28,424 bases of DNA from DATCVA01 sp036567205 (lineage in GTDB: Bacteria; Pseudomonadota; Gammaproteobacteria; Burkholderiales; Burkholderiaceae_B), in NCBI GenBank assembly GCA_036567205.1, contig DATCVA010000335.1, positions 1 through 28,424 of the forward strand, written 5' to 3'. The notes beneath the pieces were generated by a model. It was not told where the DNA came from, did not search any database, and worked only from the letters and a program-made list of their open reading frames with translations. Position numbers and translations under genes: made by a program. Each line of letters starts with the position of its first letter. Position 1 is the stretch's first letter. Shown here piece after piece: positions 15,706-23,493 of this stretch.

Positions 15706-16623
15706 TTACGTCCGAAGCGTAGCAACCTGCTGATCACGGTACTGTTTGGGCGTCATGCCAACCCATTGCCTGAATCGGCGATTAAAGTAGGCCTCATCGC
15801 TGAAGCCGCACTGATATGCAACCCCTTTTACCTGCTGGCGCGACGTGCTGAGCAGCTCTTTGGCGCGCTCCAGTCTTCGTTCTGTAACCATTTCGGTAAA
15901 CGTTCTGCCCGTTTCTTTCTTAAGCAAATGCGCCAGATAGTTGGGCGACAAACACGCCGCGGCCGCGGCCTCGGTAAGCGACATTTCCTTTTCGAGGTTG
16001 TCGCGCACGTATCTGATAACGCGTTGAAGCGCATCGTGCTGAGAAGTCTTGCCGTCCTGCTGCATGGACTGGTGTAACAACGCCGCAGAGTGGCGCATAC
16101 AGGTAAGGCCGATGATCTGCTGGAGCAAACCCCGGATGGTGCTCATGGCGCCGAATGTCCGCAGGCGATTCAGACACAGCATTTCATCAAGCCAGGAGCG
16201 AATTCGAACGAAGTCTTCAGGTTCGAAGTGAAAGTCGATGTACTCCTGAAAAAGGAATGGCGACAAGTCGGGATACCGGGAAATAGGCAGACCTTCAAGG
16301 TCAAGAAGATCGACGTCCAGGTGAGGCCACAGAAAATCATGATGGAAGTTGACAATGCAATAGAGCGCGCCGGGCGGATGCGGAATTACATGAACCCGAT
16401 AGGGCAGAACATAACTAAGATACGCAGGCCCAAATGGCCGTGTCGCACCGCCGATGGATTGCATGGAGGCGCCGCGAATACCAAACTGGATCTGGAAATA
16501 CTCATGACGATGCGGCTGAGCCAGCTCGCTTCGCGCTCCCTGAAACCGTATATCGAAATCAAGATGGTCGGCACGCTCTTGCATGCCGTACATACGGACG
16601 CTACTACGCGGTGCTGCTGACAT
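15706..16623 (-). CDS. AraC-family transcriptional regulator with N-terminal cupin-like sensor
   Basis: I start at the ATG at 16623 (305 aa), which follows AAGGAGG; the longer frame to 16740 would run into the divergent promoter region. The N-terminal half holds QPHRHEYFQIQFGIRGA (H38-H40 region) and PAYLSYVLPYRVHVIPHPPG, the cupin-type sensing domain. The C-terminal 100 residues have two helix-turn-helix units: the first about 214-237 (SLTEAAAAACLSPNYLAHLL), the second about 264-290 (VKGVAYQCGFSDEAYFNRRF), ending in the typical GMTPKQYR. It lies between the catabolic operon and a divergent AEC transporter gene, so it probably controls one or both in response to the substrate. Confidence 0.92.
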   Translation of the reverse strand: MSAAPRSSVRMYGMQERADHLDFDIRFQGARSELAQPHRHEYFQIQFGIRGASMQSIGGATRPFGPAYLSYVLPYRVHVIPHPPGALYCIVNFHHDFLWPHLDVDLLDLEGLPISRYPDLSPFLFQEYIDFHFEPEDFVRIRSWLDEMLCLNRLRTFGAMSTIRGLLQQIIGLTCMRHSAALLHQSMQQDGKTSQHDALQRVIRYVRDNLEKEMSLTEAAAAACLSPNYLAHLLKKETGRTFTEMVTERRLERAKELLSTSRQQVKGVAYQCGFSDEAYFNRRFRQWVGMTPKQYRDQQVATLRT

Positions 16624-16713
16624 GGTATTTAACCCTCCTTGATATGGAAGGTAGCAGACCAACTCGCGTACAGCAAGATCGGAATAGCAATAAGATCGCA
16701 CGGCGATGATTGT

Positions 16714-16741
16714 TTGACTCTTGTTTGCGTGTGTATACAAT
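16714..16741 (+). promoter_or_regulatory. Sigma70-type promoter candidate for the AEC transporter gene
   Basis: TTGACT at 16714-16719 (5 of 6 to consensus) and TACAAT at 16736-16741 (5 of 6) are spaced by 16 bp. A GTATAC palindrome overlaps the -10. Transcription rightward would give a leader of about 140 nt before the ATG at 16887. The site lies in the 263-bp region between the AraC gene start and the transporter gene. Confidence 0.45.
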
Positions 16742-16886
16742 ACGCCAAAACTGTGCGCGTCATCGTCGTTGATTCATTAACCGCGGCAGAACCGCTAACT
16801 CGCTGCATGGCATTGACCTCTTAAACTTCAAGAGCACGCGCCCAACCAAGGAAAAAATGGCCCAGTAACCTGGCCAGAACGACACT

Positions 16887-17813
16887 ATGACACTGTTGAG
16901 CTGGATAACGCAGTACGGCAATGTAATGGCGTTGTTGTTACCAGTGTTTGTTTGTGGAGGAGTCGGCGCTGTTTGGGCACTGAAAAAGAAAAGCTACCCC
17001 CGCGAATTCATCTCGACGCTGGTAACTTCGGCGACCACTCCCGCACTGGTATTTCACACGCTTCTGACAACCCAGCTGAACGACGCGTTATTACTGCAAA
17101 TACTTACGGCGGCTCTGCTCGCACTTGCCGTAATGGCCTGTTTTGCCGCCATCTTGCTTTATTTGGCGCGCCTGCCAGTGTCCGCCTTGCTGCCGACGGC
17201 CACATTCCCCAACGCTGGAAATCTTGGCCTACCGGTTGCGCAGCTTGCATTTGGCGAAACCGGGTTAACCGTCGCTGTAACCATCTTCGCTATCTTTTCC
17301 CTGGTTCAGCATACTCTGGCCGTATGGCTGCTGACCTGGGCCGGGCGCGCAACAACAACCCAACAGAGCGGTTGGCCGCGTGGCGTAGCAGTGGCCTGCA
17401 TTGCGGCCGTGGGCCTGCGGCTGCTGGATTTTTCCTTACCCGCGCCCGTCCTGGCCAGCGCACGCCTTGTCGGATCTCTGACCGTTCCATTAATGCTGCT
17501 AAGTCTGGGATACGCCCTGGCTACCGTATCGCGTTCAAGCATTGGATCGGGCTCTGTTGTTGGTGTAATTCGGCTCGCCGCTGGCGCAATCGCGGGAATC
17601 ACCGTCACCAGCCTGATCGACTTACCGCCGTTAATCGCTGGCGTAGTAGTACTGCAATTGCTGATGCCTGTGGCGGTCGTCAGCTATCTATACACCGAAC
17701 GGTATACCAATGCCGGCGAAATATCCGCCGGCGCAATTCTCGTTTCAACGGCACTATTCTTGATTTTTTCACCGCTATTAATAGGGTGGGCCGGCGCAAC
17801 GCCTTTAGGCTAA
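16887..17813 (+). CDS. AEC (auxin efflux carrier) family transporter
   Basis: The 308-aa protein is hydrophobic throughout, with about ten membrane segments in two halves separated near residues 150-165. The family motif FPNAGNLGLPVAQLAFGETG lies in the unwound helix region of the first half. A second-half helix LTVPLMLLSLGYAL is the matching conserved stretch. AEC carriers in bacteria move organic acids such as malate, malonate or related anions across the inner membrane. The gene is divergent from the AraC regulator and is the only complete membrane transporter beside the catabolic array, so it may carry the substrate or a product. The ATG has only a weak ribosome site. Confidence 0.9.
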   Translation: MTLLSWITQYGNVMALLLPVFVCGGVGAVWALKKKSYPREFISTLVTSATTPALVFHTLLTTQLNDALLLQILTAALLALAVMACFAAILLYLARLPVSALLPTATFPNAGNLGLPVAQLAFGETGLTVAVTIFAIFSLVQHTLAVWLLTWAGRATTTQQSGWPRGVAVACIAAVGLRLLDFSLPAPVLASARLVGSLTVPLMLLSLGYALATVSRSSIGSGSVVGVIRLAAGAIAGITVTSLIDLPPLIAGVVVLQLLMPVAVVSYLYTERYTNAGEISAGAILVSTALFLIFSPLLIGWAGATPLG

Positions 17814-18136
17814 TTAGTCCATTGAAATTAACTCGCGGCTCATGTCTTCGAGGCAAGACTTCGCGACGAGAAGTACGTCATCAGCTATACAGCAAGCCGG
17901 TTTTTACAAAACTTAAGCTCAATTCACCAAAACCTTACAGGAAGCTGAATTACAATGCGTCCTTGCCTTCGTTCTAAAATACAGCCCTGGTCACGACAGA
18001 AACAGTAAGGCTGGAGTTTTTTGAAATGCTCCGCTACGAACGTTATTTCAGATCATTATGATCGACATTTTTCGAAACCGGGCAGTCTGTTTAAATCATC
18101 CGATCTGAACAAAACGCTTAAACATAGGCTTCTAGC
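17814..18136. other. Intergenic stretch between the AEC transporter and TerC/CorC genes
   Basis: This 323-bp gap has no supported gene. It contains GATCATTATGATC at 18051-18063, a 13-bp perfect dyad around a central T, about 75 bp before the next start codon, which could be an operator. Nothing resembling a strong terminator for the transporter gene was found. Confidence 0.4.
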
Positions 18137-19681
18137 ATGGAATGGCTTTTAGACCCCAATATCTGGATTGGTCTGCTGACTCTGGTAATACTAGAGATCG
18201 TACTCGGAATCGATAATCTTATTTTTATCGCGATTCTGGCCGATAAGTTGCCGCCGCATCAGCGCGACAAGGCAAGGCTAATAGGACTGTCGCTGGCGCT
18301 GGTCATGCGGCTTGGGTTGTTGACCATCGTCTCCTGGCTGGTCACCCTTACTACGCCATTGTTTTCCATTGGGTCATTTTCTTTTTCGGGAAGAGACCTG
18401 ATCTTGCTGCTGGGCGGAGTGTTCTTGCTTGTCAAAGCCACGACAGAGCTGCATGAGCGGCTGGAGGGCACAGCCCACAGCCACAATAAGTCCAAAGGGT
18501 ACGCCAGCTTTGCCGTGGTTGTGGCGCAAATAGTCGTTTTGGATGCAGTCTTTTCGCTGGATGCCGTTATTACCGCGGTTGGCATGGTCGACGAGCTGGC
18601 TGTAATGATGATCGCCGTTATCATTTCCATCGGTTTAATGATGTGGGCGTCCAAGCCGCTTACACGCTTCGTGAATGCACACCCTACCGTGGTCGTGCTT
18701 TGCCTTAGTTTCTTACTAATGATTGGCCTGAGCCTCACGGCCGAAGGCCTTGGATTCAAGATCCCGAAAGGCTATTTGTACGCAGCCATCGGCTTCTCGA
18801 TAATTATTGAATTCTTCAATCAGGTGGCGCGGCGCAGCCTGCTAAGAAATGAAGCTCGTTTACCACTGCGCGACCGCACGGCCGAAGCCGTGCTGCGAAT
18901 GCTGGGCAGCAAGCCAAGATCTGAAATTGATGAAGTCTCGTCCGACTACGCATTGCAATCGGACGAGCCAACCTTCCGTGCCGAAGAGCGCAGCATGGTA
19001 AGCGGCGTACTAACATTGGCCGAGCGTTCGATCCGGTCCATCATGACGCCACGCACCGAGATCTCGTGGATCAACCTGGACGATGATCCGGCAACAATCC
19101 AGCGTCACCTGCGCGACACTCCCCACAGCTTTTTCCCGGTATGCCGCGGCGAACTTGATCAAATTCTGGGTGTGGCCAGGGCTAAAGACCTGATGGCAGA
19201 CATGATCGACGACAACGATCTTAAAAACCTGCCCAGCCTGCGGCAGCCCATTATTGTGCCCGAACGGACCGGCGTGCTTAGCGCCATGGAAACGCTGAAA
19301 AAATCGAAAGGCCAGTTGGTAATGGTTACGGACGAGTATGGCGCTATCCAGGGTCTCCTGACCCCTATCGATATACTCGAAGCCATCGCCGGCGAGTTTC
19401 CCGACGAAGACGAGCAGCCAACGATTCAAGCAATTGGCCCGGAACATTGGCGCGTCGACGGCGCAACCGATCTGCACTACCTTGCCCAGGTACTGGAGAC
19501 CGAAAGCTTGCTAACCAACGGCGATTCGTTCACATCCGTGGCCGGATTTCTGCTGGATCGCCTTGGCACATTACCCGAAGTAGGCGCGGCGCTTGAGTCG
19601 GGCGGCCTAAGGTTTGAAATTGTCGACGTCGTCAATCGCCGAATCGCGTTGGTCGATGTAACGCGCATCGCCGCGCCATGA
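18137..19681 (+). CDS. TerC-family membrane protein fused to CBS pair and CorC/HlyC domain (YoaE/YegH-like)
   Basis: The 514-aa layout is TerC membrane domain (about 1-235, seven helices), CBS pair (about 300-415) and CorC_HlyC domain (about 430-510). TerC acidic motifs are visible: ILEIVLGIDNLIFIAILAD (E20, D26) and VVLDAVFSLDAVITAVGM (D136, D142). The CBS part begins SIMTPRTEISWI and includes VTDEYGAIQGLLTPIDILEA. The C-terminal domain includes WRVDGATDLHYL, SFTSVAGFLLDRLGTLPE and FEIVDVVNRRIALV. This architecture matches the E. coli inner-membrane proteins YoaE and YegH, linked to metal-ion handling by the TerC and CorC relationships. It is flanked by gaps on both sides and is probably its own unit. 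It seems unrelated to the neighbouring catabolic genes. Confidence 0.94.
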   Translation: MEWLLDPNIWIGLLTLVILEIVLGIDNLIFIAILADKLPPHQRDKARLIGLSLALVMRLGLLTIVSWLVTLTTPLFSIGSFSFSGRDLILLLGGVFLLVKATTELHERLEGTAHSHNKSKGYASFAVVVAQIVVLDAVFSLDAVITAVGMVDELAVMMIAVIISIGLMMWASKPLTRFVNAHPTVVVLCLSFLLMIGLSLTAEGLGFKIPKGYLYAAIGFSIIIEFFNQVARRSLLRNEARLPLRDRTAEAVLRMLGSKPRSEIDEVSSDYALQSDEPTFRAEERSMVSGVLTLAERSIRSIMTPRTEISWINLDDDPATIQRHLRDTPHSFFPVCRGELDQILGVARAKDLMADMIDDNDLKNLPSLRQPIIVPERTGVLSAMETLKKSKGQLVMVTDEYGAIQGLLTPIDILEAIAGEFPDEDEQPTIQAIGPEHWRVDGATDLHYLAQVLETESLLTNGDSFTSVAGFLLDRLGTLPEVGAALESGGLRFEIVDVVNRRIALVDVTRIAAP

Positions 19682-19775
19682 TATTAAAACCGGACGCTGG
19701 CGCGCTTAACAAAGACGGTTCAATGCCATGCTAAGATTTCCGCAATGGTACTAACCGCCGGAATACAAATCCATA

Positions 19776-21149
19776 ATGACAAAACGGGCCCGCTCAATAA
19801 CCGCCAGCACCTGGGCTGCCCTGGGTGGAAAACCTGACGCGCTTAACAAGCTTGAATTCACCGGCAATGGCGATCTGCCATCCACCTATGCGGTTACCGA
19901 TTTGGCCAGCGCCACGGTTGCTACAGCGGCACTGGCGCTGGCGGACCTCGTCAGCTGCCGCACCGGAGCCGCGCCCGCTGTTACCGTTAACCGCAGGTTG
20001 TCGTCGTTCTGGTATGCATCGTCAATCCGGCCGCTGGGCTGGGCGCTTCCGTCATTGCGTGATTCGATTACCGGCGACTACCGTACAACCGACGGTTGGC
20101 TAAGACTACATACCAATGCGCCGCATCATCGTGAAGCGGCAGAACGCGTTCTTGGCTGCCACGGCTCCCATGAAGACATCGCCAAAGCCGTAAGTGCTTG
20201 GTCGAAACGCGAACTTGAATCGGCCATCGTCGCTAGCGGCGGGTGCGCTGCTGAAATGCGTTCGGAAGCAGAATGGTCACTGCACCCGCAAGGGCAAGCC
20301 ATCGCCGCTGAACCGCTGATTCATCAAACTATTCAGCATCCAGGCATACAGGCCAACTGGGAAATCCCCGCATCAAAACCACTTGCAGGCATTCGCGTCC
20401 TTGACCTGACGCGGGTTCTAGCAGGGCCTGCCGCCAGCCGCGTCCTCGCCGGCTTCGGCGCCGAAGTACTGCGGATCGATCCGCCCGACTGGAACGAGGA
20501 TGGCGTCGCGCCGGATGTCACCCTGGGCAAGCGCTGTGCGCGGCTCGATCTTCGCACAGCGCAGGGACGCACAAGCTTTGAACAACTTCTTTCAACCGCC
20601 GACGTACTGCTTCACGGATATCGTCCCGAAGCGTTAGAGGCTCTGGGGTATGGCGCGATGAAGCGGCGCGCCTTTTCTCCCGGCCTCGTCGATGTATGCC
20701 TTAATGCCTATGGATGGAGCGGCCCATGGGCCGGCCGCCGTGGATTCGACAGCCTGGTGCAAATGAGTTCCGGAATCGCCGATGCCGGACAAAAATGGCA
20801 GCAGGCCGGCAAACCGTACCCCCTCCCTGTCCAGGCGCTCGATCACGCCACTGGCTATCTTATGGCTGCTGCAGCCATCTCGGGACTTGCACGGCGCGTG
20901 CGAAGTGGATGCGCAACGCAGGCACGCCTTTCACTGGCACGAACAGCGAAACTGCTTACTGATCAGGGCCTGATCGAAAGCTCGACCGATTTTGCGCTGG
21001 AAACCAGCGCAGATTGGTCACCAGGCATAGAAAAAACCACATGGGGGGATGCACGCCGCCTGCATCCCCCCATGCTCGTGTCAGGCAGCCCAATGCACTG
21101 GGCCCTTCCCGCGTCGGCGCTAGGCTCGGCACGCGCTTCCTGGTCCTGA
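19776..21149 (+). CDS. CaiB/BaiF-type CoA-transferase with an extra N-terminal half
   Basis: At 457 aa this is longer than ordinary class III CoA-transferases. Residues about 203-457 follow the usual N-terminal core: LAGIRVLDLTRVLAGPAASR, GAEVLRIDPPDW, DVLLHGYRPEALEALGYG, LNAYGWSGPWAGRRGFDSLV, and D356 in PVQALDHATGYLMAAAA at the catalytic aspartate. Residues about 1-195 (DYRTTDGWLRLHTNAPHHRE, CAAEMRSEAEWSLHPQGQAI) resemble the small domain normally found after the core, so the order looks permuted. I recall similar proteins annotated as CoA-transferases in other proteobacteria, so it is not a local rearrangement. Substrate unknown. The start is uncertain because no ribosome site is evident. 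A palindromic repeat begins on its stop codon. Confidence 0.82.
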   Translation: MTKRARSITASTWAALGGKPDALNKLEFTGNGDLPSTYAVTDLASATVATAALALADLVSCRTGAAPAVTVNRRLSSFWYASSIRPLGWALPSLRDSITGDYRTTDGWLRLHTNAPHHREAAERVLGCHGSHEDIAKAVSAWSKRELESAIVASGGCAAEMRSEAEWSLHPQGQAIAAEPLIHQTIQHPGIQANWEIPASKPLAGIRVLDLTRVLAGPAASRVLAGFGAEVLRIDPPDWNEDGVAPDVTLGKRCARLDLRTAQGRTSFEQLLSTADVLLHGYRPEALEALGYGAMKRRAFSPGLVDVCLNAYGWSGPWAGRRGFDSLVQMSSGIADAGQKWQQAGKPYPLPVQALDHATGYLMAAAAISGLARRVRSGCATQARLSLARTAKLLTDQGLIESSTDFALETSADWSPGIEKTTWGDARRLHPPMLVSGSPMHWALPASALGSARASWS

Positions 21150-21251
21150 TTCCATTTCCAAATCAACCGTGCGCTGTGTCGGCTTCGCTTGCCGTACAAA
21201 CGTACTGTCTACGCTTCACCTTCGTGCTCACAATTGATTTGAAAATGGAAT
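21149..21251 (+). repeat. ~103-bp palindromic repeat, best-preserved copy
   Basis: The element begins on the last base of the TGA of the CoA-transferase gene. Its ends are ATTCCATTTCCAAATCAA (21149-21166) and TTGATTTGAAAATGGAAT (21234-21251), complementary at 17 of 18 positions. The interior has a mini-stem CGGC-TTCGCTT-GCCG and the block GTACAAACGTACTGTCT. In the same sense relative to the upstream gene it matches the copy after the Bug gene at 11577. A second copy follows in tandem. Confidence 0.75.
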
Positions 21252-21252
21252 A

Positions 21253-21352
21253 AGCTCCAAATCAACTGTTAGCTGTGTCGGCGCAGCAGTCGTACAAAAG
21301 GTACTGTCTGCGCTTCACCTGCGTGTTCACTATTGATTTAGAGATGGAATCA
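21253..21352 (+). repeat. ~100-bp palindromic repeat, second tandem copy
   Basis: It lies 1 bp after the previous copy in the same orientation. It keeps CCAAATCAACTGTTAGCTG, TGTCGGCGCAGCAGTCGTAC, GGTACTGTCTGCGCTTCACC, TGCGTGTTCAC and TTGATTTAGAGATGGAAT. The outer left end is degenerate; inner ends TCCAAATCAA and TTGATTTAGA pair at 9 of 10. The two copies fill most of the gap between the convergent CoA-transferase and CitE-like genes. After it, up to 21430, only a short direct repeat (ACGGCCTG twice) is visible. Confidence 0.72.
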
Positions 21353-21430
21353 GCACGTTCGACAAGGCACGTGCCGATGATTGACGGCCTGTTAACGGCC
21401 TGACTCGTGCGGCCATCGTCTGATCATTAT

Positions 21431-22240
21431 TTAAAAGTTACGGCCCGATTCCTGCAAAATCTGCTGCGCTTTTAGCATTACGGGACGATCCACCATCTTG
21501 CCGTCAACCGCCACAGCGGCTCCCTGCGCATCCGTTGCAGCCTGTAGTATCCGCTCGGCCCACGCAATGTCGTCGGGCGTCGGCTGAAAACAGGTATTCA
21601 CATAGCTTACCTGCCGTGGATGAATACAAAGTTTGCCGCCGAATCCTATGCGGCGCGCCCGCAAAGTATCATTCGTTAATTGCCCGGCGTCGTCAATCGC
21701 CGTATTTACACCGTCGACCGGCGGCATAATGCCGGCAAGGCGCGAAGCCAGCACCAATTGGGAACGAAAATACAGAAGCTCTTCCCCGTCGCCGTCTATG
21801 CCCAGGTCAAGCTTGAAATCAATCGACCCGAACAGCAGTCGCTGCACCCCAGGCGCTTGAGCAACAGCACACACATTTGCAAACCCCCGGGCGCTTTCAA
21901 TCAGAGGCAAAACCTTGGCTGCGCCGCTGCTTACAACCGCCTCTATATCGCACGCGACCTCGGCCTTGGGCAACACAATACCCGCCACGCCCGGTAAACC
22001 GCATAGCGCCAGATCGTCATGAAACCATTCTGTGTCGGCAGCATTGATACGAACGAGTACTGGCCTATCGGCAGACACCCAATCGGCCACCGCCGTCCGG
22101 GCGACCGTTTTTTGAGAAGGAGGAACCGCGTCCTCCAGGTCGACAATGACGGCGCCGGCGCCCGCTGCAAGGGCCTTGGCAAACCGCTGCGGATTTGTGG
22201 CGGGAACAAACAGATAAGAACGAGGAATAAGATCGGACAT
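21431..22240 (-). CDS. CitE-like CoA-ester lyase (HpcH/HpaI aldolase family)
   Basis: The 269-aa protein begins IPRSYLFVPATNPQRFAKAL. It carries VIVDLEDAVPPSQK, R64 in VLVRINAAD, E115 in LPLIESARG and D141 in LLFGSIDFKLDLGI, the arginine and two Mg-binding acids of the CitE/malyl-CoA lyase group (R64, E112, D138 in mycobacterial CitE). GFGGKLCIHPRQV is the CoA-side motif. Such stand-alone enzymes cleave or form (citra)malyl-CoA-like 3-hydroxyacyl-CoA esters. It is the third gene of a leftward operon after an acyl-CoA dehydrogenase and a CoA-transferase. No hydratase that would supply the hydroxyl group is present in the operon. Its ribosome site is weak. Confidence 0.93.
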   Translation of the reverse strand: MSDLIPRSYLFVPATNPQRFAKALAAGAGAVIVDLEDAVPPSQKTVARTAVADWVSADRPVLVRINAADTEWFHDDLALCGLPGVAGIVLPKAEVACDIEAVVSSGAAKVLPLIESARGFANVCAVAQAPGVQRLLFGSIDFKLDLGIDGDGEELLYFRSQLVLASRLAGIMPPVDGVNTAIDDAGQLTNDTLRARRIGFGGKLCIHPRQVSYVNTCFQPTPDDIAWAERILQAATDAQGAAVAVDGKMVDRPVMLKAQQILQESGRNF

Positions 22241-22301
22241 GAGGCTACCAAGAAAAAGGCGAACGGATTATAAAAACAGGTTATGAAAAAAAGGGCTTTG
22301 C

Positions 22302-23480
22302 CTAAATGACGTATTGCGTACGCAAGCCGGCAATAGCGTTATCGTCGTAGCCAAGCTCCGCCAGGATGGCATCGGTGTGCTCTCCCAGAGCAGGCACCGC
22401 ACCCATACAGGCAGTGAAAGCGTCGGTGACGCCTGGCGGCAGCAGCGCCGGCACTCGGCCTACAGGCGTGTCCACATCCATCCAGCGCCCCCTGGCTTTC
22501 AATTGGGGGTGCTCCCATAAATCGTGCATGTCGTTCATTTGCGCGTTGGCAATTTGTGCTGCATCAAGCCGGGCAATCACCTGCGCGCCGGTCAGCCCCG
22601 AAAACACATCCAGAATAATGGCTGCCAGATCCTGGCGGGCTGCCGAGCGGCTTGAGTTTGTAGAATATTTGGGATCTGTTGCCAGCGTGGGCTTGCGCAG
22701 CACTTCATTGCAAAATACAACCCACTCCCGTTCGTTCTGCAACCCCAGCATAACCGTTTTCCCATCGCCCGCCTGAAATGGGCCGTACGGATAAATGGTT
22801 GAATGCGAAGCCCCTGCGCGTGGCGGTGGGGCCGCTTTATCGATGGCGTAGTAAAGGGGGTAGCCCATCCACTCGACCATGCTTTCAAGCATGGATACAT
22901 CGATATTACAACCCTGGCCGCTTTTCCCGCGCTGAATCAGCGCGGCCAGAATATTGGAATAGGCGTACATGCCGGCGGCAATATCGGCAACGGAACACCC
23001 CGCTTTGGCAGGCTCGTCAGGCGAACCGGTAACAGACAAGAATCCCGCCTCGCTTTGAATCAGCAAATCGTAGGCTTTCTTGTCACGGTAAGGCCCGTCT
23101 GCGCCATACCCCGAGATGTCGCACACGATCAACCTGGGAAACTGTTCACGCAACGCTTCATACGACAGGCCCAACCGCGCTGCGGCGCCGGGTGCCAGGT
23201 TCTGTACCAGAACGTCCGCATTTTCCAGCAACTGCATCAAAATGCTGTTGGCCTGGCCCTGTTTGATGTCAAGCGTCAGGCTTTCCTTGGACCGGTTGGT
23301 CCACACGAAGTGTGATGCCAGGCCGCGTACCCGCTCATCGTAGGCACGAGCGAAATCACCGGTGCCGGGTCGCTCGATCTTGATAACGCGCGCGCCAAGG
23401 TCGGCCAGTTGACGGGTGCAGAACGGAGCGGCTATCGCATGCTCCAGGGTTATGACGGTAACTCCATCCAAAGGACGCAT
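22302..23480 (-). CDS. CaiB/BaiF (class III) CoA-transferase
   Basis: I start at the ATG at 23480 (392 aa), which follows GGAAAG and gives the canonical opening MRPLDGVTVITLEHAIAAPF; the longer frame from 23516 would overlap the preceding gene. Further landmarks are GARVIKIERPGTGDFAR, VLVQNLAPGAAARLGL, CDISGYGADGPYRDKKAYDL and the catalytic aspartate D166 in GCSVADIAAGMYA. It lies 13 bp after the acyl-CoA dehydrogenase stop and 61 bp before the CitE-like gene. It likely activates a dicarboxylic or hydroxy acid as a CoA ester for the two neighbouring enzymes. It differs clearly from the CoA-transferase at 1608-2807, so the two probably serve different acids. Confidence 0.93.
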   Translation of the reverse strand: MRPLDGVTVITLEHAIAAPFCTRQLADLGARVIKIERPGTGDFARAYDERVRGLASHFVWTNRSKESLTLDIKQGQANSILMQLLENADVLVQNLAPGAAARLGLSYEALREQFPRLIVCDISGYGADGPYRDKKAYDLLIQSEAGFLSVTGSPDEPAKAGCSVADIAAGMYAYSNILAALIQRGKSGQGCNIDVSMLESMVEWMGYPLYYAIDKAAPPPRAGASHSTIYPYGPFQAGDGKTVMLGLQNEREWVVFCNEVLRKPTLATDPKYSTNSSRSAARQDLAAIILDVFSGLTGAQVIARLDAAQIANAQMNDMHDLWEHPQLKARGRWMDVDTPVGRVPALLPPGVTDAFTACMGAVPALGEHTDAILAELGYDDNAIAGLRTQYVI

Positions 23481-23493
23481 CGGTCTTTCCTGC

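Noticed and set aside
16624..16740. 39-residue N-terminal extension of the AraC regulator
   Set aside because: The ATG at 16623 has AAGGAGG, while the longer frame runs through the promoter region and has no ribosome site.
21149..21352. CRISPR-like array from tandem repeats
   Set aside because: Only two ~100-bp copies with a 1-bp gap and no spacers; each unit is a palindromic element.
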